Positions 10,100 to 18,410 of a stretch of 52,555 nt of DNA are shown piece by piece (position 1 is the stretch's first letter; every line of letters starts with the position of its first letter). The notes below the pieces were generated by a model, which worked only from the letters and a program-made list of their open reading frames with translations, was not told where the DNA came from and made no database searches. The DNA is from an uncultured Acidobacteriaceae bacterium. GTDB taxonomy: Bacteria; Acidobacteriota; Terriglobia; Terriglobales; Acidobacteriaceae. Where the stretch lies: assembly GCA_903904755.1 (NCBI GenBank), contig CAIVDV010000014.1, forward strand, positions 1-52,555, given 5' to 3'. A program made the position numbers and the translations under genes.

Positions 10100-12031
10100 T
10101 TACGCCGGCGAGGGCGAGCCTTCCGGGAAGCCTGGCCCAGGACGTCCGCCTTCCGGCTTGAGCACCTGAGGCGTCGGTCCGCTGCCCTGGTCGGTCGGCG
10201 AGGCCAGCACCGACCGCAGCTCCGGCAGCTCAGTGCCTTCAATCAGCATCCGAACTTCCTCGGCATCAATCGTCTCCCGCTCCAGCAGAGCCGCAGCAAT
10301 CCGATGCATCGCATCCTTGCTGGTCTCAACCAGTTTGTAGGCAGACTGGTAGGCTTCGTCAATCAGCCGGCGAACCTCCTGATCGATTTGCCGCGCTGTC
10401 TCTTCGCTGAAGTCACGGTGCTGCGCAATTTCGCGGCCCAGGAAGATCTGCTCTTCCTTTTTGCCAAAGGTCAAGGGGCCCAGCCGGCTCATGCCGTACT
10501 CGCAAACCATTGCACGGGCGATTTCGGTAGCCCGCTCAATGTCGTTGCCGGCACCGGTTGACATCTGGTTCAGGAAGACTTCTTCTGCCACGCGACCGCC
10601 GTAGAGCGTCGCCAGCCTGGTCTCCAGATACTCTCGGGTGTAGTTGTGCCGGTCGCCCGGCAGGTACACGGTTACGCCCAGCGCCATGCCGCGCGGAATA
10701 ATGGTCACCTTGTGAATCGGATCAGAATCGCCCCGGAGGAACGACACCAGCGCGTGGCCGGCCTCGTGGTACGCGGTTACCTTCTTCTCCTCATCGGTGA
10801 GCAGCATTGACTTGCGCTCTGCGCCCATCAGGACCTTGTCCTTGGCCAGTTCGCAGTCGTACATCGTCACCTGCTTGCGGTTGACGCGCGCCGCATTCAG
10901 CGCCGCCTCGTTGACCATGTTTGCCAGGTCCGCACCGCTGAATCCGGGTGTTCCCCGCGCCAGCACATTCAGGTTCACATCGTCCGATACGGGAACCTTC
11001 TTGATGTGTACCCGCAGAATCTCTTCGCGGCCACGCACATCCGGCAGGCCCACCACCACGCGCCGGTCGAAGCGCCCCGGACGCAGCAGAGCCGGATCCA
11101 GGACGTCAGGGCGGTTTGTCGCAGCCACCAGAATCACGCCGTCGTTGGACTCAAAGCCGTCCATTTCCACCAGCAACTGGTTCAGTGTCTGCTCACGCTC
11201 GTCGTGTCCGCCACCCAGGCCTGCGCCACGGTGCCGGCCCACGGCATCAATTTCGTCGATGAAGATGATGCACGGGGCATTTTTCTTGCCCTGCTCAAAG
11301 AGATCGCGAACGCGGCTTGCGCCCACGCCCACAAACATTTCCACAAAGTCCGAACCGGAAATCGAGAAGAAGGGGACATTCGCTTCGCCGGCAACAGCCC
11401 GGGCGAGGAGGGTTTTGCCCGTGCCCGGAGGGCCCACCAGCAGCACGCCCTTGGGAATGCGTCCGCCCAGCTTCTGGAAGCGCTGCGGCTCGCGCAGATA
11501 CTCGATAATCTCCTTCAGTTCTTCCTTGGCCTCATCCACACCGGCCACGTCCTTGAAGGTGATTTTCTTCTGCTGCATCGAGAGCAGGCGCGCCCGGCTC
11601 TTGCCAAACGACATCGCCTTGTTTCCGCCCGACTGCATCTGGCGCATGATGAAGAACCAGATTCCCAGAATGAGGATGATGGGCAGAATATTGACCAGCA
11701 CAGGCCAGAGCATGTTGCCCTGAGGATCCTTGATATTCACCGTCACCTTACCGGCGCTGAGCTGGGTATACATGTCTGAGTAGCCGGTCGGCACCACGGT
11801 ATGGAACGCAGCCCCATCCTTGCCACCCGACTTGAGATGCCCGTGCACCTCGGATCCCTGAATGGTGACATCGTTCACCTGGCTCTGATGAACATTGTCG
11901 AGGAAAGTGGAGAAGGCGATTTCCTGTTCCCGCGCACCCAGCATGGCGTTCCTCGAAACCACTCCAAAGAGCAGGACGAGGCAAATCAAGATGAATGTCC
12001 AGAACATGATTGTCTTAACGGTCGAGTTCAC
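10100..12031 (-). CDS. ftsH: ATP-dependent zinc metalloprotease FtsH
   Basis: This membrane-anchored AAA+ protease degrades damaged membrane proteins and regulatory proteins. In the 643-residue product there are two N-terminal membrane helices around residues 7-28 and 110-132 flanking a periplasmic domain, Walker A GPPGTGKT at 200-207, Walker [10 protein letters not shown], the second-region-of-homology [20 protein letters not shown], and the zinc site HEAGH at 422-426. The GTG at 12031 is preceded by AAAGGAG with five-base spacing; the open frame beyond it to 12082 lacks homology. tilS lies upstream on the same strand, an arrangement common in bacteria. Confidence 0.97.
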   Translation of the reverse strand: MNSTVKTIMFWTFILICLVLLFGVVSRNAMLGAREQEIAFSTFLDNVHQSQVNDVTIQGSEVHGHLKSGGKDGAAFHTVVPTGYSDMYTQLSAGKVTVNIKDPQGNMLWPVLVNILPIILILGIWFFIMRQMQSGGNKAMSFGKSRARLLSMQQKKITFKDVAGVDEAKEELKEIIEYLREPQRFQKLGGRIPKGVLLVGPPGTGKTLLARAVAGEANVPFFSISGSDFVEMFVGVGASRVRDLFEQGKKNAPCIIFIDEIDAVGRHRGAGLGGGHDEREQTLNQLLVEMDGFESNDGVILVAATNRPDVLDPALLRPGRFDRRVVVGLPDVRGREEILRVHIKKVPVSDDVNLNVLARGTPGFSGADLANMVNEAALNAARVNRKQVTMYDCELAKDKVLMGAERKSMLLTDEEKKVTAYHEAGHALVSFLRGDSDPIHKVTIIPRGMALGVTVYLPGDRHNYTREYLETRLATLYGGRVAEEVFLNQMSTGAGNDIERATEIARAMVCEYGMSRLGPLTFGKKEEQIFLGREIAQHRDFSEETARQIDQEVRRLIDEAYQSAYKLVETSKDAMHRIAAALLERETIDAEEVRMLIEGTELPELRSVLASPTDQGSGPTPQVLKPEGGRPGPGFPEGSPSPA

Positions 12032-12045
12032 CAGGACTCCTTTGT

Positions 12046-12180
12046 TCAGATGTGACGGCAGCAACCTCCTGCTTCCGTCCACCTGCTATATGTCTTAGAC
12101 GCTTGAGCCGCCGCAAAAGTGGCAAAATCGCTCCAGCTGGTTGAAGAGACAACACAACCCCTCAGCGCCATCGAGCACAT
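12046..12180 (-). other. Possible 44-codon leader ORF upstream of ftsH
   Basis: In the 225-base gap between tilS and ftsH, TACAAT (12188-12193, minus strand) lies seven bases before an ATG that opens a 44-codon frame. Its TGA is 14 bases before the ftsH GTG. The peptide resembles nothing I know. It may be a leader peptide, or a chance ORF over an internal ftsH promoter. Confidence 0.25.
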
Positions 12181-12256
12181 CTCCATGATTGTACTCCGAA
12201 GAACCCTCCCCTGCCGCCGTTGAAGGCAAGAGGAAATGCCCCAAAAGAACCAGGAA

Positions 12257-13603
12257 TCAAGCCGCCCCGGCAGGCTCGACAGTCAACTCGAGGCCACCCT
12301 GCTTTTCCACAGATGCGCCCCGCATCCAAATCACTTCTCCCCGCCAAACGAGCACCGGCCAAGCCGCGCGGTCAGTCCCGCTGATCTTCATCCGCTCGAG
12401 CACCTCTTTCACCTTCCTCGGCCCGCTGGAGTACCGCAACGTCACGCGGTCGCCTGGCTTCCATGCCCGAATGACCGCCGCCGGCCACACCCCGGGACCA
12501 GCCTCAGCCCGGAACCGCAGCCCAAATGCTTCCGCCTCTCCCGGAACCGGCAGCGTGACTTCCTCCGCCACGGTCTCCACTCCGCCGAAGTTTGGGGAAA
12601 TGCGCAGTTCACGCGGCGTCCGCTCTGCCAGCAGCGGCCCCGGCAGAGTCGCCTTCTGCCCCGCCCTGCCCTCGGTCGCGAGTCTGCGCAGGCTTTCCGT
12701 CGCCTCAAAGTCCAGCGCACCCCCCAGCCGGCCCGCCGCGTAGCGCAGCAGCCGCCGCTGGACGGCCGGCTCCAGCGCCGCCACGCGCACCACATCGAGC
12801 GCTACCTGTTCGGTCAATCCAGCGGCGCGGCCTCCGCCCCTGACCGGGCGCCCCTCCAGGATGAGTTGCGGTCCCAGCCGTTCCATCTCCCCCTGCCAGT
12901 AGCTCTCTTCATCCCGCGCGAGCTCTGCCATGTGAGCCAAATGCTTCCTCAAGAGCGGATTCCACCCATCGAGGACCGGCAGCAGCTCGTGGCGGATCCG
13001 GTTCCGGGTGTAAATCGTCTCCGCATTCGTCAGGTCTTCCCGCCATCCCTGGCCCAGCGCGGCCAGATAGGTTTCCACCTCGCTTCGTCTGACCCCCAGA
13101 ATCGGCCGAACGATCCGCCCCTCCGGGAAGGTCACTTCCGGATAAATCCCTGAGAGGCCCGCGGTCCAGGCCCCGCGCAGCAGCTTTCCCACCACCGTCT
13201 CTGCCTGGTCATCGAGCGTGTGCGCCGTCGCCACCGCATCCAGCCCCTGGCTCGTCATCAATTCCCGGAACCACCCATACCGCAGCCGCCGCGCCGCTTC
13301 TTCGATCGACTCCCCCTGACGGTCGGCCTCGGCTTCTGTCTCTACCCGGCTGGTATGGAACGGCAAGCCCAGATTCCCGGCCAGCTCCCTGGAAAACTCC
13401 TGGTCCCCATCCGCCTCTGCCCCGCGCAGACCATGGTGCAGGTGCGCCACACTGAGCACCAGGCCGAGTTCCGCTGCCTCAGCGGCCAGACGCCGGGTGA
13501 GCGCCACGGAGTCCGCGCCGCCCGAGAGCCCCACTGCCAGCCGCATTCCCGGCCGCAGCAGGCCCTGGTTCAATTTCAGATCCGGAACGGCTTTGCTGTT
13601 CAT
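12257..13603 (-). CDS. tilS: tRNA(Ile)-lysidine synthetase
   Basis: TilS converts C34 of the CAU-anticodon tRNA-Ile to lysidine, so that it decodes AUA and is charged with isoleucine; it is usually essential. The 448-residue product has the ATP-PPi loop SGGADS with the surrounding LAVGLSGGADSVALTRRL. HLHHGLRG, ATAHTLDDQAET and RPILGVRRSEVETYL follow, then TRNRIRHELLP, and a C-terminal domain with RAWKPGDRV and RKVKEVLERMKI. The ATG at 13603 is used; a TTG at 13630 is an alternative. The start region is shared with the divergent ispD. Confidence 0.95.
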   Translation of the reverse strand: MNSKAVPDLKLNQGLLRPGMRLAVGLSGGADSVALTRRLAAEAAELGLVLSVAHLHHGLRGAEADGDQEFSRELAGNLGLPFHTSRVETEAEADRQGESIEEAARRLRYGWFRELMTSQGLDAVATAHTLDDQAETVVGKLLRGAWTAGLSGIYPEVTFPEGRIVRPILGVRRSEVETYLAALGQGWREDLTNAETIYTRNRIRHELLPVLDGWNPLLRKHLAHMAELARDEESYWQGEMERLGPQLILEGRPVRGGGRAAGLTEQVALDVVRVAALEPAVQRRLLRYAAGRLGGALDFEATESLRRLATEGRAGQKATLPGPLLAERTPRELRISPNFGGVETVAEEVTLPVPGEAEAFGLRFRAEAGPGVWPAAVIRAWKPGDRVTLRYSSGPRKVKEVLERMKISGTDRAAWPVLVWRGEVIWMRGASVEKQGGLELTVEPAGAA

Positions 13604-13632
13604 CTCAGTCACATTCTGATGGTAGTCCAATG

Positions 13633-13638
13633 TATACT
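13633..13638 (+). promoter_or_regulatory. Candidate -10 hexamer for ispD
   Basis: TATACT ends nine bases before the ispD ATG, which has no Shine-Dalgarno. The same bases read TATACA on the other strand, where they lie about 30 bases upstream of the tilS ATG, so the site could serve both divergent genes. Confidence 0.4.
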
Positions 13639-13647
13639 CTGCTGGTT

Positions 13648-14346
13648 ATGCAGGTATTTGCGATACTTCCCGCCGCAGGACTGGGCACGCGGATGGCCGC
13701 CTCCCAGCCGAAGCAGTTCCTTGAACTTCACGGACTGCCCATCCTTATCCACTCCCTTCGCGCCTTTGCCTCGGCGCCGCGCATCACCGCCACCTATGTG
13801 GCCGTGCGGGCCAGCGAGCTCGACCGCGTCCGCGTGCAGGTTGCCGAATACGGCTTTGCGGACAAGGTGCACGTGGTCGAAGGCGGTGACAACCGCCAGC
13901 AATCCGTTGCCAACGCCCTGCGTGCCCTGCCCTGCGCCGACGACGATATCGTCCTTGTCCACGATGCCGTACGCCCCCTGATTGATGTAGCCACCATCGA
14001 GCGCACCATCGACGCCGTTGCAGAAACCGGCGCGGCCATCGTTGGTCTGCCCGCCGTGGATACCGTGAAGCAGGTTGAACGCACAGCCCACGGCGCGCTG
14101 ATTACCGCCACGATTCCCCGTGAATTCGTCGTCCTGGCCCAAACGCCCCAGGGCTTCCGCTGCGACCTGCTGAAGCAGTCCTTTGCGGAAGCTGAAGCAG
14201 ACGGGTTCCTTGGCACCGACGAGGCCTCAGTGGTTGAGCGCGCCGGGCACCCCGTAGCGGTTGTTCACGGCTCGGCGACCAACATCAAGATCACCCAGCC
14301 CGCCGACCTCCTGCTCGCCGAGTTCTACCTGAGCCATCTGGCGTAG
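13648..14346 (+). CDS. ispD: 2-C-methyl-D-erythritol 4-phosphate cytidylyltransferase
   Basis: IspD couples MEP to CTP to give CDP-ME in the non-mevalonate isoprenoid pathway. The 232-residue product begins with the nucleotide-binding motif LPAAGLGTRM, followed by PKQFLELHGLP. It contains GGDNRQQSVANAL, VHDAVRPLI and LAQTPQGFR. The ATG at 13648 fits the family start; an in-frame ATG six codons upstream (13630) is too close to the likely promoter. ispF follows 47 bases later, and dxs of the same pathway lies at 20.0-21.9 kb. Confidence 0.96.
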   Translation: MQVFAILPAAGLGTRMAASQPKQFLELHGLPILIHSLRAFASAPRITATYVAVRASELDRVRVQVAEYGFADKVHVVEGGDNRQQSVANALRALPCADDDIVLVHDAVRPLIDVATIERTIDAVAETGAAIVGLPAVDTVKQVERTAHGALITATIPREFVVLAQTPQGFRCDLLKQSFAEAEADGFLGTDEASVVERAGHPVAVVHGSATNIKITQPADLLLAEFYLSHLA

Positions 14347-14393
14347 CACGCGGGACTTTTTCTTCCAACAAAAAGACAGGCATACTAAGAGAT

Positions 14394-15011
14394 ATGGATA
14401 CAAGGATTGGATTTGGCTGGGACTCGCACGCGTTCAAGCCCGGCGTTCCCCTGAAAATTGGCGGCTTGTCGCTGGATCACCCTGAAGGCCTCGCCGGCCA
14501 CTCTGACGGCGATGTTCTTCTGCATGCCATTACCGATGCGCTGCTGGGCGCTGTTGCTGCGGGCGACATCGGCACCTTCTTCCCCCCGGGGGACCCCCGC
14601 TGGAAAGACGCCGATTCCGCCATTTTCCTCAATCTGGCGCTGGAAGAGATTCAGCATGCCGGCTACGGAATCGTGAACGTTGACTGCTCGCTGATTCTCG
14701 CCGCCCCCAAGATTTCGCCCATTGCCTCAGAGATGCGCGAACGGGTCGCCGATTTGCTCTCAGTCGACCTTGACCAGGTTTCCATCAAGGCCAAGACGCC
14801 GGAGGGCCTCAATCTTGACCACGTGGCCCAGTGCCATGCCGTGGTTCTGCTGGAGCGCGTGCGCGATCCGGAGGACCTGAAGAGCATGTCGGCCATCGTC
14901 CAAAGCCAGCGCGAGCTGGAAGACGTTGTCGAGGACCTGCTGACCCAGGTCCACGGCGTGCCCAAGCGCCGCCAGATTGTCCCCGCGTTCGGCACCGAGG
15001 ACATCACCTAG
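14394..15011 (+). CDS. ispF: 2-C-methyl-D-erythritol 2,4-cyclodiphosphate synthase, variant with C-terminal extension
   Basis: IspF cyclises CDP-ME 2-phosphate in the MEP pathway. The metal ligands are recognisable in GFGWDSHAF (Asp and His) and GHSDGDVLLHAITDALLGA (His), followed by DIGTFFPPGDPRW. The family's closing FTGxxEGIA-type loop is replaced by GLNLDHVAQCHAV. About 45 residues extend past the usual end, rich in charged and Gln residues. Total length is 205 residues against about 160 in most IspF. CATACT lies seven bases before the ATG. A strong terminator follows. Confidence 0.93.
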   Translation: MDTRIGFGWDSHAFKPGVPLKIGGLSLDHPEGLAGHSDGDVLLHAITDALLGAVAAGDIGTFFPPGDPRWKDADSAIFLNLALEEIQHAGYGIVNVDCSLILAAPKISPIASEMRERVADLLSVDLDQVSIKAKTPEGLNLDHVAQCHAVVLLERVRDPEDLKSMSAIVQSQRELEDVVEDLLTQVHGVPKRRQIVPAFGTEDIT

Positions 15012-15030
15012 TCGTCCACCTGGACGGTAC

Positions 15031-15068
15031 AGGAAAAAGGGCGCGGCGACGGCCGCGCCCTTTTTCCT
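15031..15068 (+). terminator. Strong hairpin terminator after ispF
   Basis: A perfect 17-base-pair inverted repeat (arms 15031-15047 and 15052-15068) encloses the tetraloop GACG. The arm ends are an A-run and a T-run, so it would also stop transcripts of the opposing toxin gene. Confidence 0.9.
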
Positions 15069-15115
15069 GCTCCCGGTACCCCAGGGTTGCGAGAAACCGA
15101 TCCGTCAGGAAGCAA

Positions 15116-15487
15116 TCACAAATGCGGAACCTGGTACCGCAGAATCTCCTCATCCACCGTAACCAGCACAAGTCCCTCCAACTGCGCCTGCGCCACCAGC
15201 AGGCGGTCAAACGGATCCCGGTGCAGCGCGGGCAATGACCCCGCCCACTCCGCGTGCTCTACCGTGATTGCCAGCCTGGCAAATCCGTGCCCGTCAATGG
15301 CAGGCGCGACTGGTTGTGTAAACGCCAGCTTCCCGGTAGCCCGTTTGATTGCAATCTCCCACACCGACGCCGCACTGACAAAGACCTGATTGGCAGGATT
15401 AGCCACCGCAACGCGCAAAGGCAGCGGCAGACGCTCATCGGCGGAGTTCCACCAAAGAAAAGCGTGAGTGTCGAGCAATAGGCGCAT
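15116..15487 (-). CDS. VapC-family PIN-domain toxin
   Basis: This is a 123-residue PIN ribonuclease, the toxin of a type II toxin-antitoxin module. Acidic metal-binding residues appear in order: LLLDTHAFLWW near the N-terminus, SVWEIAIK, HRDPFDRLLVAQA and LVTVDEEIL. The DTHAFLWW form is typical of the COG3744 branch. The ATG at 15487 comes three bases after the antitoxin stop, so the two are co-translated. It ends just short of the ispF terminator. Confidence 0.9.
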   Translation of the reverse strand: MRLLLDTHAFLWWNSADERLPLPLRVAVANPANQVFVSAASVWEIAIKRATGKLAFTQPVAPAIDGHGFARLAITVEHAEWAGSLPALHRDPFDRLLVAQAQLEGLVLVTVDEEILRYQVPHL

Positions 15488-15490
15488 GGG

Positions 15491-15736
15491 CTAAAGACCA
15501 AAATCCCGCAAAACCTCATCCTGCAGCGGCGCATCAAAGTCCTCAGCCAGATGCGTTACACCCAGCAAATTGCGACCAAATACCCGCGCAGACACCACGG
15601 CTGAATCAACCGGAACCATCTTCACCAGCGGCTTCCCCGACTTCGCAATCACAATATCCTCGCCCTTCGCTGCCCGTTCCACCAGACTGGAGAGCTGGGT
15701 TTTGGCTTCATAAAGATTGAATTGCGTGCTAGCCAT
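15491..15736 (-). CDS. Phd/YefM-type antitoxin of the VapC toxin
   Basis: The 81-residue protein begins STQFNLYEAKTQLSSLVERA, followed by GEDIVIAKSGKPLVKMVP, the standard Phd/YefM DNA-binding fold. Its C-terminal part (LAEDFDAPLQDEVLRDFGL) would wrap the PIN toxin. The ATG at 15736 has GAGAGG upstream; a longer open frame to 15856 covers the promoter and is rejected. Antitoxin first, toxin second is the usual order for autoregulated modules. Confidence 0.9.
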   Translation of the reverse strand: MASTQFNLYEAKTQLSSLVERAAKGEDIVIAKSGKPLVKMVPVDSAVVSARVFGRNLLGVTHLAEDFDAPLQDEVLRDFGL

Positions 15737-15778
15737 TCGCTGGACCTCTCGCCCCACTGTTGCTTGTCTCTGCCACTC

Positions 15779-15807
15779 ATGATGCACCGAATCCGATAGT
15801 TGGTCAA
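15779..15807 (-). promoter_or_regulatory. Promoter of the toxin-antitoxin pair with tandem repeat
   Basis: On the minus strand TTGACC and CATCAT are separated by 17 bases, close to a sigma-70 promoter, and a start site would lie about 32 bases before the antitoxin ATG. The -35 region is part of a perfect tandem TTGACCAAC repeat (15799-15816) that could bind the antitoxin. Confidence 0.45.
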
Positions 15808-15905
15808 GTTGGTCAACACGCTTGCGACACCCAATCCGACAAGCAAAACTCCTCACCAGGTGCTAGCATCAATTTGGGCATCCAGCCCCGGATAATAACG
15901 TTTTC

Positions 15906-17360
15906 ATGTCTGAAGTTCCTGTCTCCCCTGCCTTGGCTCCTCGTGTTCGCTTTGCCCCCTCCCCCACCGGCTACCTGCACGTGGGCGGTGCCCGCACCGC
16001 GCTGTTCAACTGGCTGTTTGCCCGGCACACTGGCGGAACCCTGATTCTGCGCATTGAAGACACTGACTTCGAGCGCTCCAGCGAAGAGATGGTTGAGGGC
16101 ATTCTGGAAGGGATGCGCTGGCTCGGCCTCAACTGGGACGAAGGCCCGTTTTACCAGTCCAAGCGCCTCCCGCTGTACAAGGAGACGGCCGCCAAAATTC
16201 TCGCTGCGGGCCACGCGTACTACTGCTTCTGCACCAAGGACGAGCTGGAACAGCGCCGCGCCGCAGCCACGGCAGCCGGCCGCCCGCCGATGTACGACCG
16301 CCGGTGCCGCCAGATTCCGCGCGAAGAAGCCGAGCGGCGCCTGGCCGCAGGAGAGACCGCAGCGCTGCGCTTCGCCGTGCCGGAAGGCGGCTCGACCAGC
16401 TTTGACGACGCCGTCTTCGGCAAGGTGGAGTTTGCAAACTCCGAGATTGAGGACTTCGTCCTGCTCCGCTCTGACGGCATACCGACCTACCACCTCTCGG
16501 TGGTCGCCGACGATGTGGATATGCGCCTGACCCACATCATCCGCGGCGCCGACCACATCTCCAACACGCCCAAGCAGGTCCTGCAGTACCGCGCACTCGG
16601 CGCGGCGCTGCCCATTTTTGCGCACGTTCCTCTCATCCTGGGCCCGGACAAGACGCGCCTCTCCAAGCGTCACGGCGCCACCAGCGTCATCAGCTACAAG
16701 CAGATGGGCATTGTGCCTGAGGCCTTCCGCAACTTCCTCGCGCTGCTCGGCTGGACACCCGGTCAGCTCAAGGACGCCAACGGCAAGGACCGCGAAATCT
16801 TCGGCTCGGACGAGCTCATCCAGCTCTTTTCGCTTGGCGGCATTTCCAAGTCGAATTCCGTCTTTGACAACGACAAGCTGGCCTGGTTCAACACGGAGTA
16901 CATCCGCGCCTATCCTTCCGAGCAGCTTTTGCCGCTGATTCAGGAAGAGTGGGCCAAGGTGGGCTTTACGCCCACGCGCAGTGAGCAGGAGATTACGCAC
17001 GCCATTGACCTTTTGAAGCCGCGCGCTCGGAATCTGATTGACTTCGCGACCGCCTTCCGCGCATACTTCGGCGACAGTTTCGAGGTCGATCCCACCGCAC
17101 GAGAAAAATTTCTATCAGGCCAGGTTCCGGAACTGCTCCGCGAACTTGGCTCCCGCTACGCTGCGGCTACTGAGTTTTCAGAAGCCTCCGCAGAAGCCCT
17201 TCTTCGGGCTTTTGCAGAGGAAAAGGGACTCAAGGCCGGAGCTCTCATCAACGGATCCCGTGTGGCCCTGACCGGCCAGGGCGTGGCTCCCAGCTTGTTT
17301 GCCGTGATGCTTGCCCTCGGACAGGAGCGGGTGGTAAGGCGGCTCTCACAGATCCAGTAA
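15906..17360 (+). CDS. gltX: Glutamyl-tRNA synthetase
   Basis: This class I synthetase charges tRNA-Glu. The 484-residue product shows the HIGH-type motif in APSPTGYLHVGGARTALFNWL, RIEDTDFERS, the CYCF-like YYCFCTKDEL segment, HIIRGADHISNTPKQ and the KMSKS-type KTRLSKRHGA. The C-terminal anticodon-binding region follows. The ATG at 15906 has GATAAT nine bases upstream and no clear Shine-Dalgarno. It stands alone between the toxin-antitoxin pair and the GH12-like gene. Confidence 0.97.
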   Translation: MSEVPVSPALAPRVRFAPSPTGYLHVGGARTALFNWLFARHTGGTLILRIEDTDFERSSEEMVEGILEGMRWLGLNWDEGPFYQSKRLPLYKETAAKILAAGHAYYCFCTKDELEQRRAAATAAGRPPMYDRRCRQIPREEAERRLAAGETAALRFAVPEGGSTSFDDAVFGKVEFANSEIEDFVLLRSDGIPTYHLSVVADDVDMRLTHIIRGADHISNTPKQVLQYRALGAALPIFAHVPLILGPDKTRLSKRHGATSVISYKQMGIVPEAFRNFLALLGWTPGQLKDANGKDREIFGSDELIQLFSLGGISKSNSVFDNDKLAWFNTEYIRAYPSEQLLPLIQEEWAKVGFTPTRSEQEITHAIDLLKPRARNLIDFATAFRAYFGDSFEVDPTAREKFLSGQVPELLRELGSRYAAATEFSEASAEALLRAFAEEKGLKAGALINGSRVALTGQGVAPSLFAVMLALGQERVVRRLSQIQ

Positions 17361-17435
17361 GCTGCTCCTGAAAAACATATCGGCTCAGTCCCCCTGACGA
17401 TTTTCCGATTTTCCCCGAAACCGGAGTCGCTCATT

Positions 17436-18395
17436 TTGCCTGAATTCGCTCATTCCGAAGACCGCCCTGATTTGTCCCCAGACCTGGATCTGGAGGATGA
17501 GTCAAATGCCGGCCGCATCCGAGTCCCCAGGTGGATTTGGCTCGCGTGCATGGTTTTGACTATCCCCAGCATCGTGAGTTACTGGGCGCAGTGGGCTCAC
17601 CAGCTTCGCGGGCTCCCAGACCCGCCGCGTCCCAACGGGAATATCTCGGCGTGGTCCGCTTCCCCTTTCAGTCAGCTCCCCGTTGCCCACGAGCAGTGCT
17701 ACCTCTCCAACAACCGGTGGAACTCCTCTGGCAGTCCCGCCAACCTGAATCAGGAGACCTTCGTCGTCGAAGAAGCTGGAAAGGAGAGCTTCGGTTGGCG
17801 GTGGAGCGCGCCGTGGCGTCTCTTTGCGAAGATTGTCTCCTACCCTGAGGTGGTCTGCGGAGCCAAGCCATGGGATATCCCCATGGGCCGCATCGACGGA
17901 TTCCCGTTCCATCCAGTCAAGGACGGCCCCCGGCTCACTGCGGAGTACCACTCAGAACTCAAGGCGCTGGGAACCTACAACCTGGCCTTCTCGCTTTGGG
18001 CGGTTTCCCGGCTCCCGGCAACTCCTGAGTCGGTGAAGACGGAGGTGATGATTTGGACCGCGCAGTCAGGCCAACGGCCTTCGGGCAAACCGCTCGGGGT
18101 TGTGACCATCAACGGCGTGCGCTGGGAAGTCTGGGTGAATGAGCATCAGACCGATGTCTCGGGCAGCAACTCCAGCGAGTGGACCTATGTGGCCTACATC
18201 GCCCAGACCCCGGTCACGGATGGCCCGCTCCCCATCAGCGCCTTCCTGGACGATGCGCTGGACCGCAAGCTGCTTTCGCCGGAGATGTACATGACCGACG
18301 TTGAGCTGGGAAACGAAGTTTCAGAAGGTTCAGGAATGGCCCAGATCCGCGGCTTCCAACTCCACTTTGACCCGTCAGCGGCACCGCAACCATGA
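17436..18395 (+). CDS. Membrane-tethered glycoside hydrolase family 12-like protein
   Basis: The 319-residue protein has a short acidic cytoplasmic tail, one membrane helix at about 32-51, and an extracytoplasmic jelly-roll domain. Family GH12 (beta-1,4-glucanase) features appear in order: LSNNRWNSSG, GWRWSAPWR, SYPEVVCGAKPW, TYNLAFSLWAV, KTEVMIWTA with the nucleophile Glu203, and VELGNEVSEGSG with the likely acid/base Glu294. Both catalytic positions are kept, so beta-glucan hydrolysis is plausible, though the overall resemblance is distant. The TTG start at 17436 follows CGGAG. It converges on the amidohydrolase gene with 12 bases between stops. Confidence 0.75.
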   Translation: MPEFAHSEDRPDLSPDLDLEDESNAGRIRVPRWIWLACMVLTIPSIVSYWAQWAHQLRGLPDPPRPNGNISAWSASPFSQLPVAHEQCYLSNNRWNSSGSPANLNQETFVVEEAGKESFGWRWSAPWRLFAKIVSYPEVVCGAKPWDIPMGRIDGFPFHPVKDGPRLTAEYHSELKALGTYNLAFSLWAVSRLPATPESVKTEVMIWTAQSGQRPSGKPLGVVTINGVRWEVWVNEHQTDVSGSNSSEWTYVAYIAQTPVTDGPLPISAFLDDALDRKLLSPEMYMTDVELGNEVSEGSGMAQIRGFQLHFDPSAAPQP

Positions 18396-18410
18396 CGGCT
18401 TGCGCCGTCA
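18393..18410. terminator. Shared hairpin formed by two opposing stop codons
   Basis: TGACGGC-TTGC-GCCGTCA is a perfect seven-base-pair stem with a tetraloop. The outer TGA on each strand is the stop codon of the GH12-like gene and of the amidohydrolase gene respectively. There is no T-run, so it is at best a weak terminator. Confidence 0.5.
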
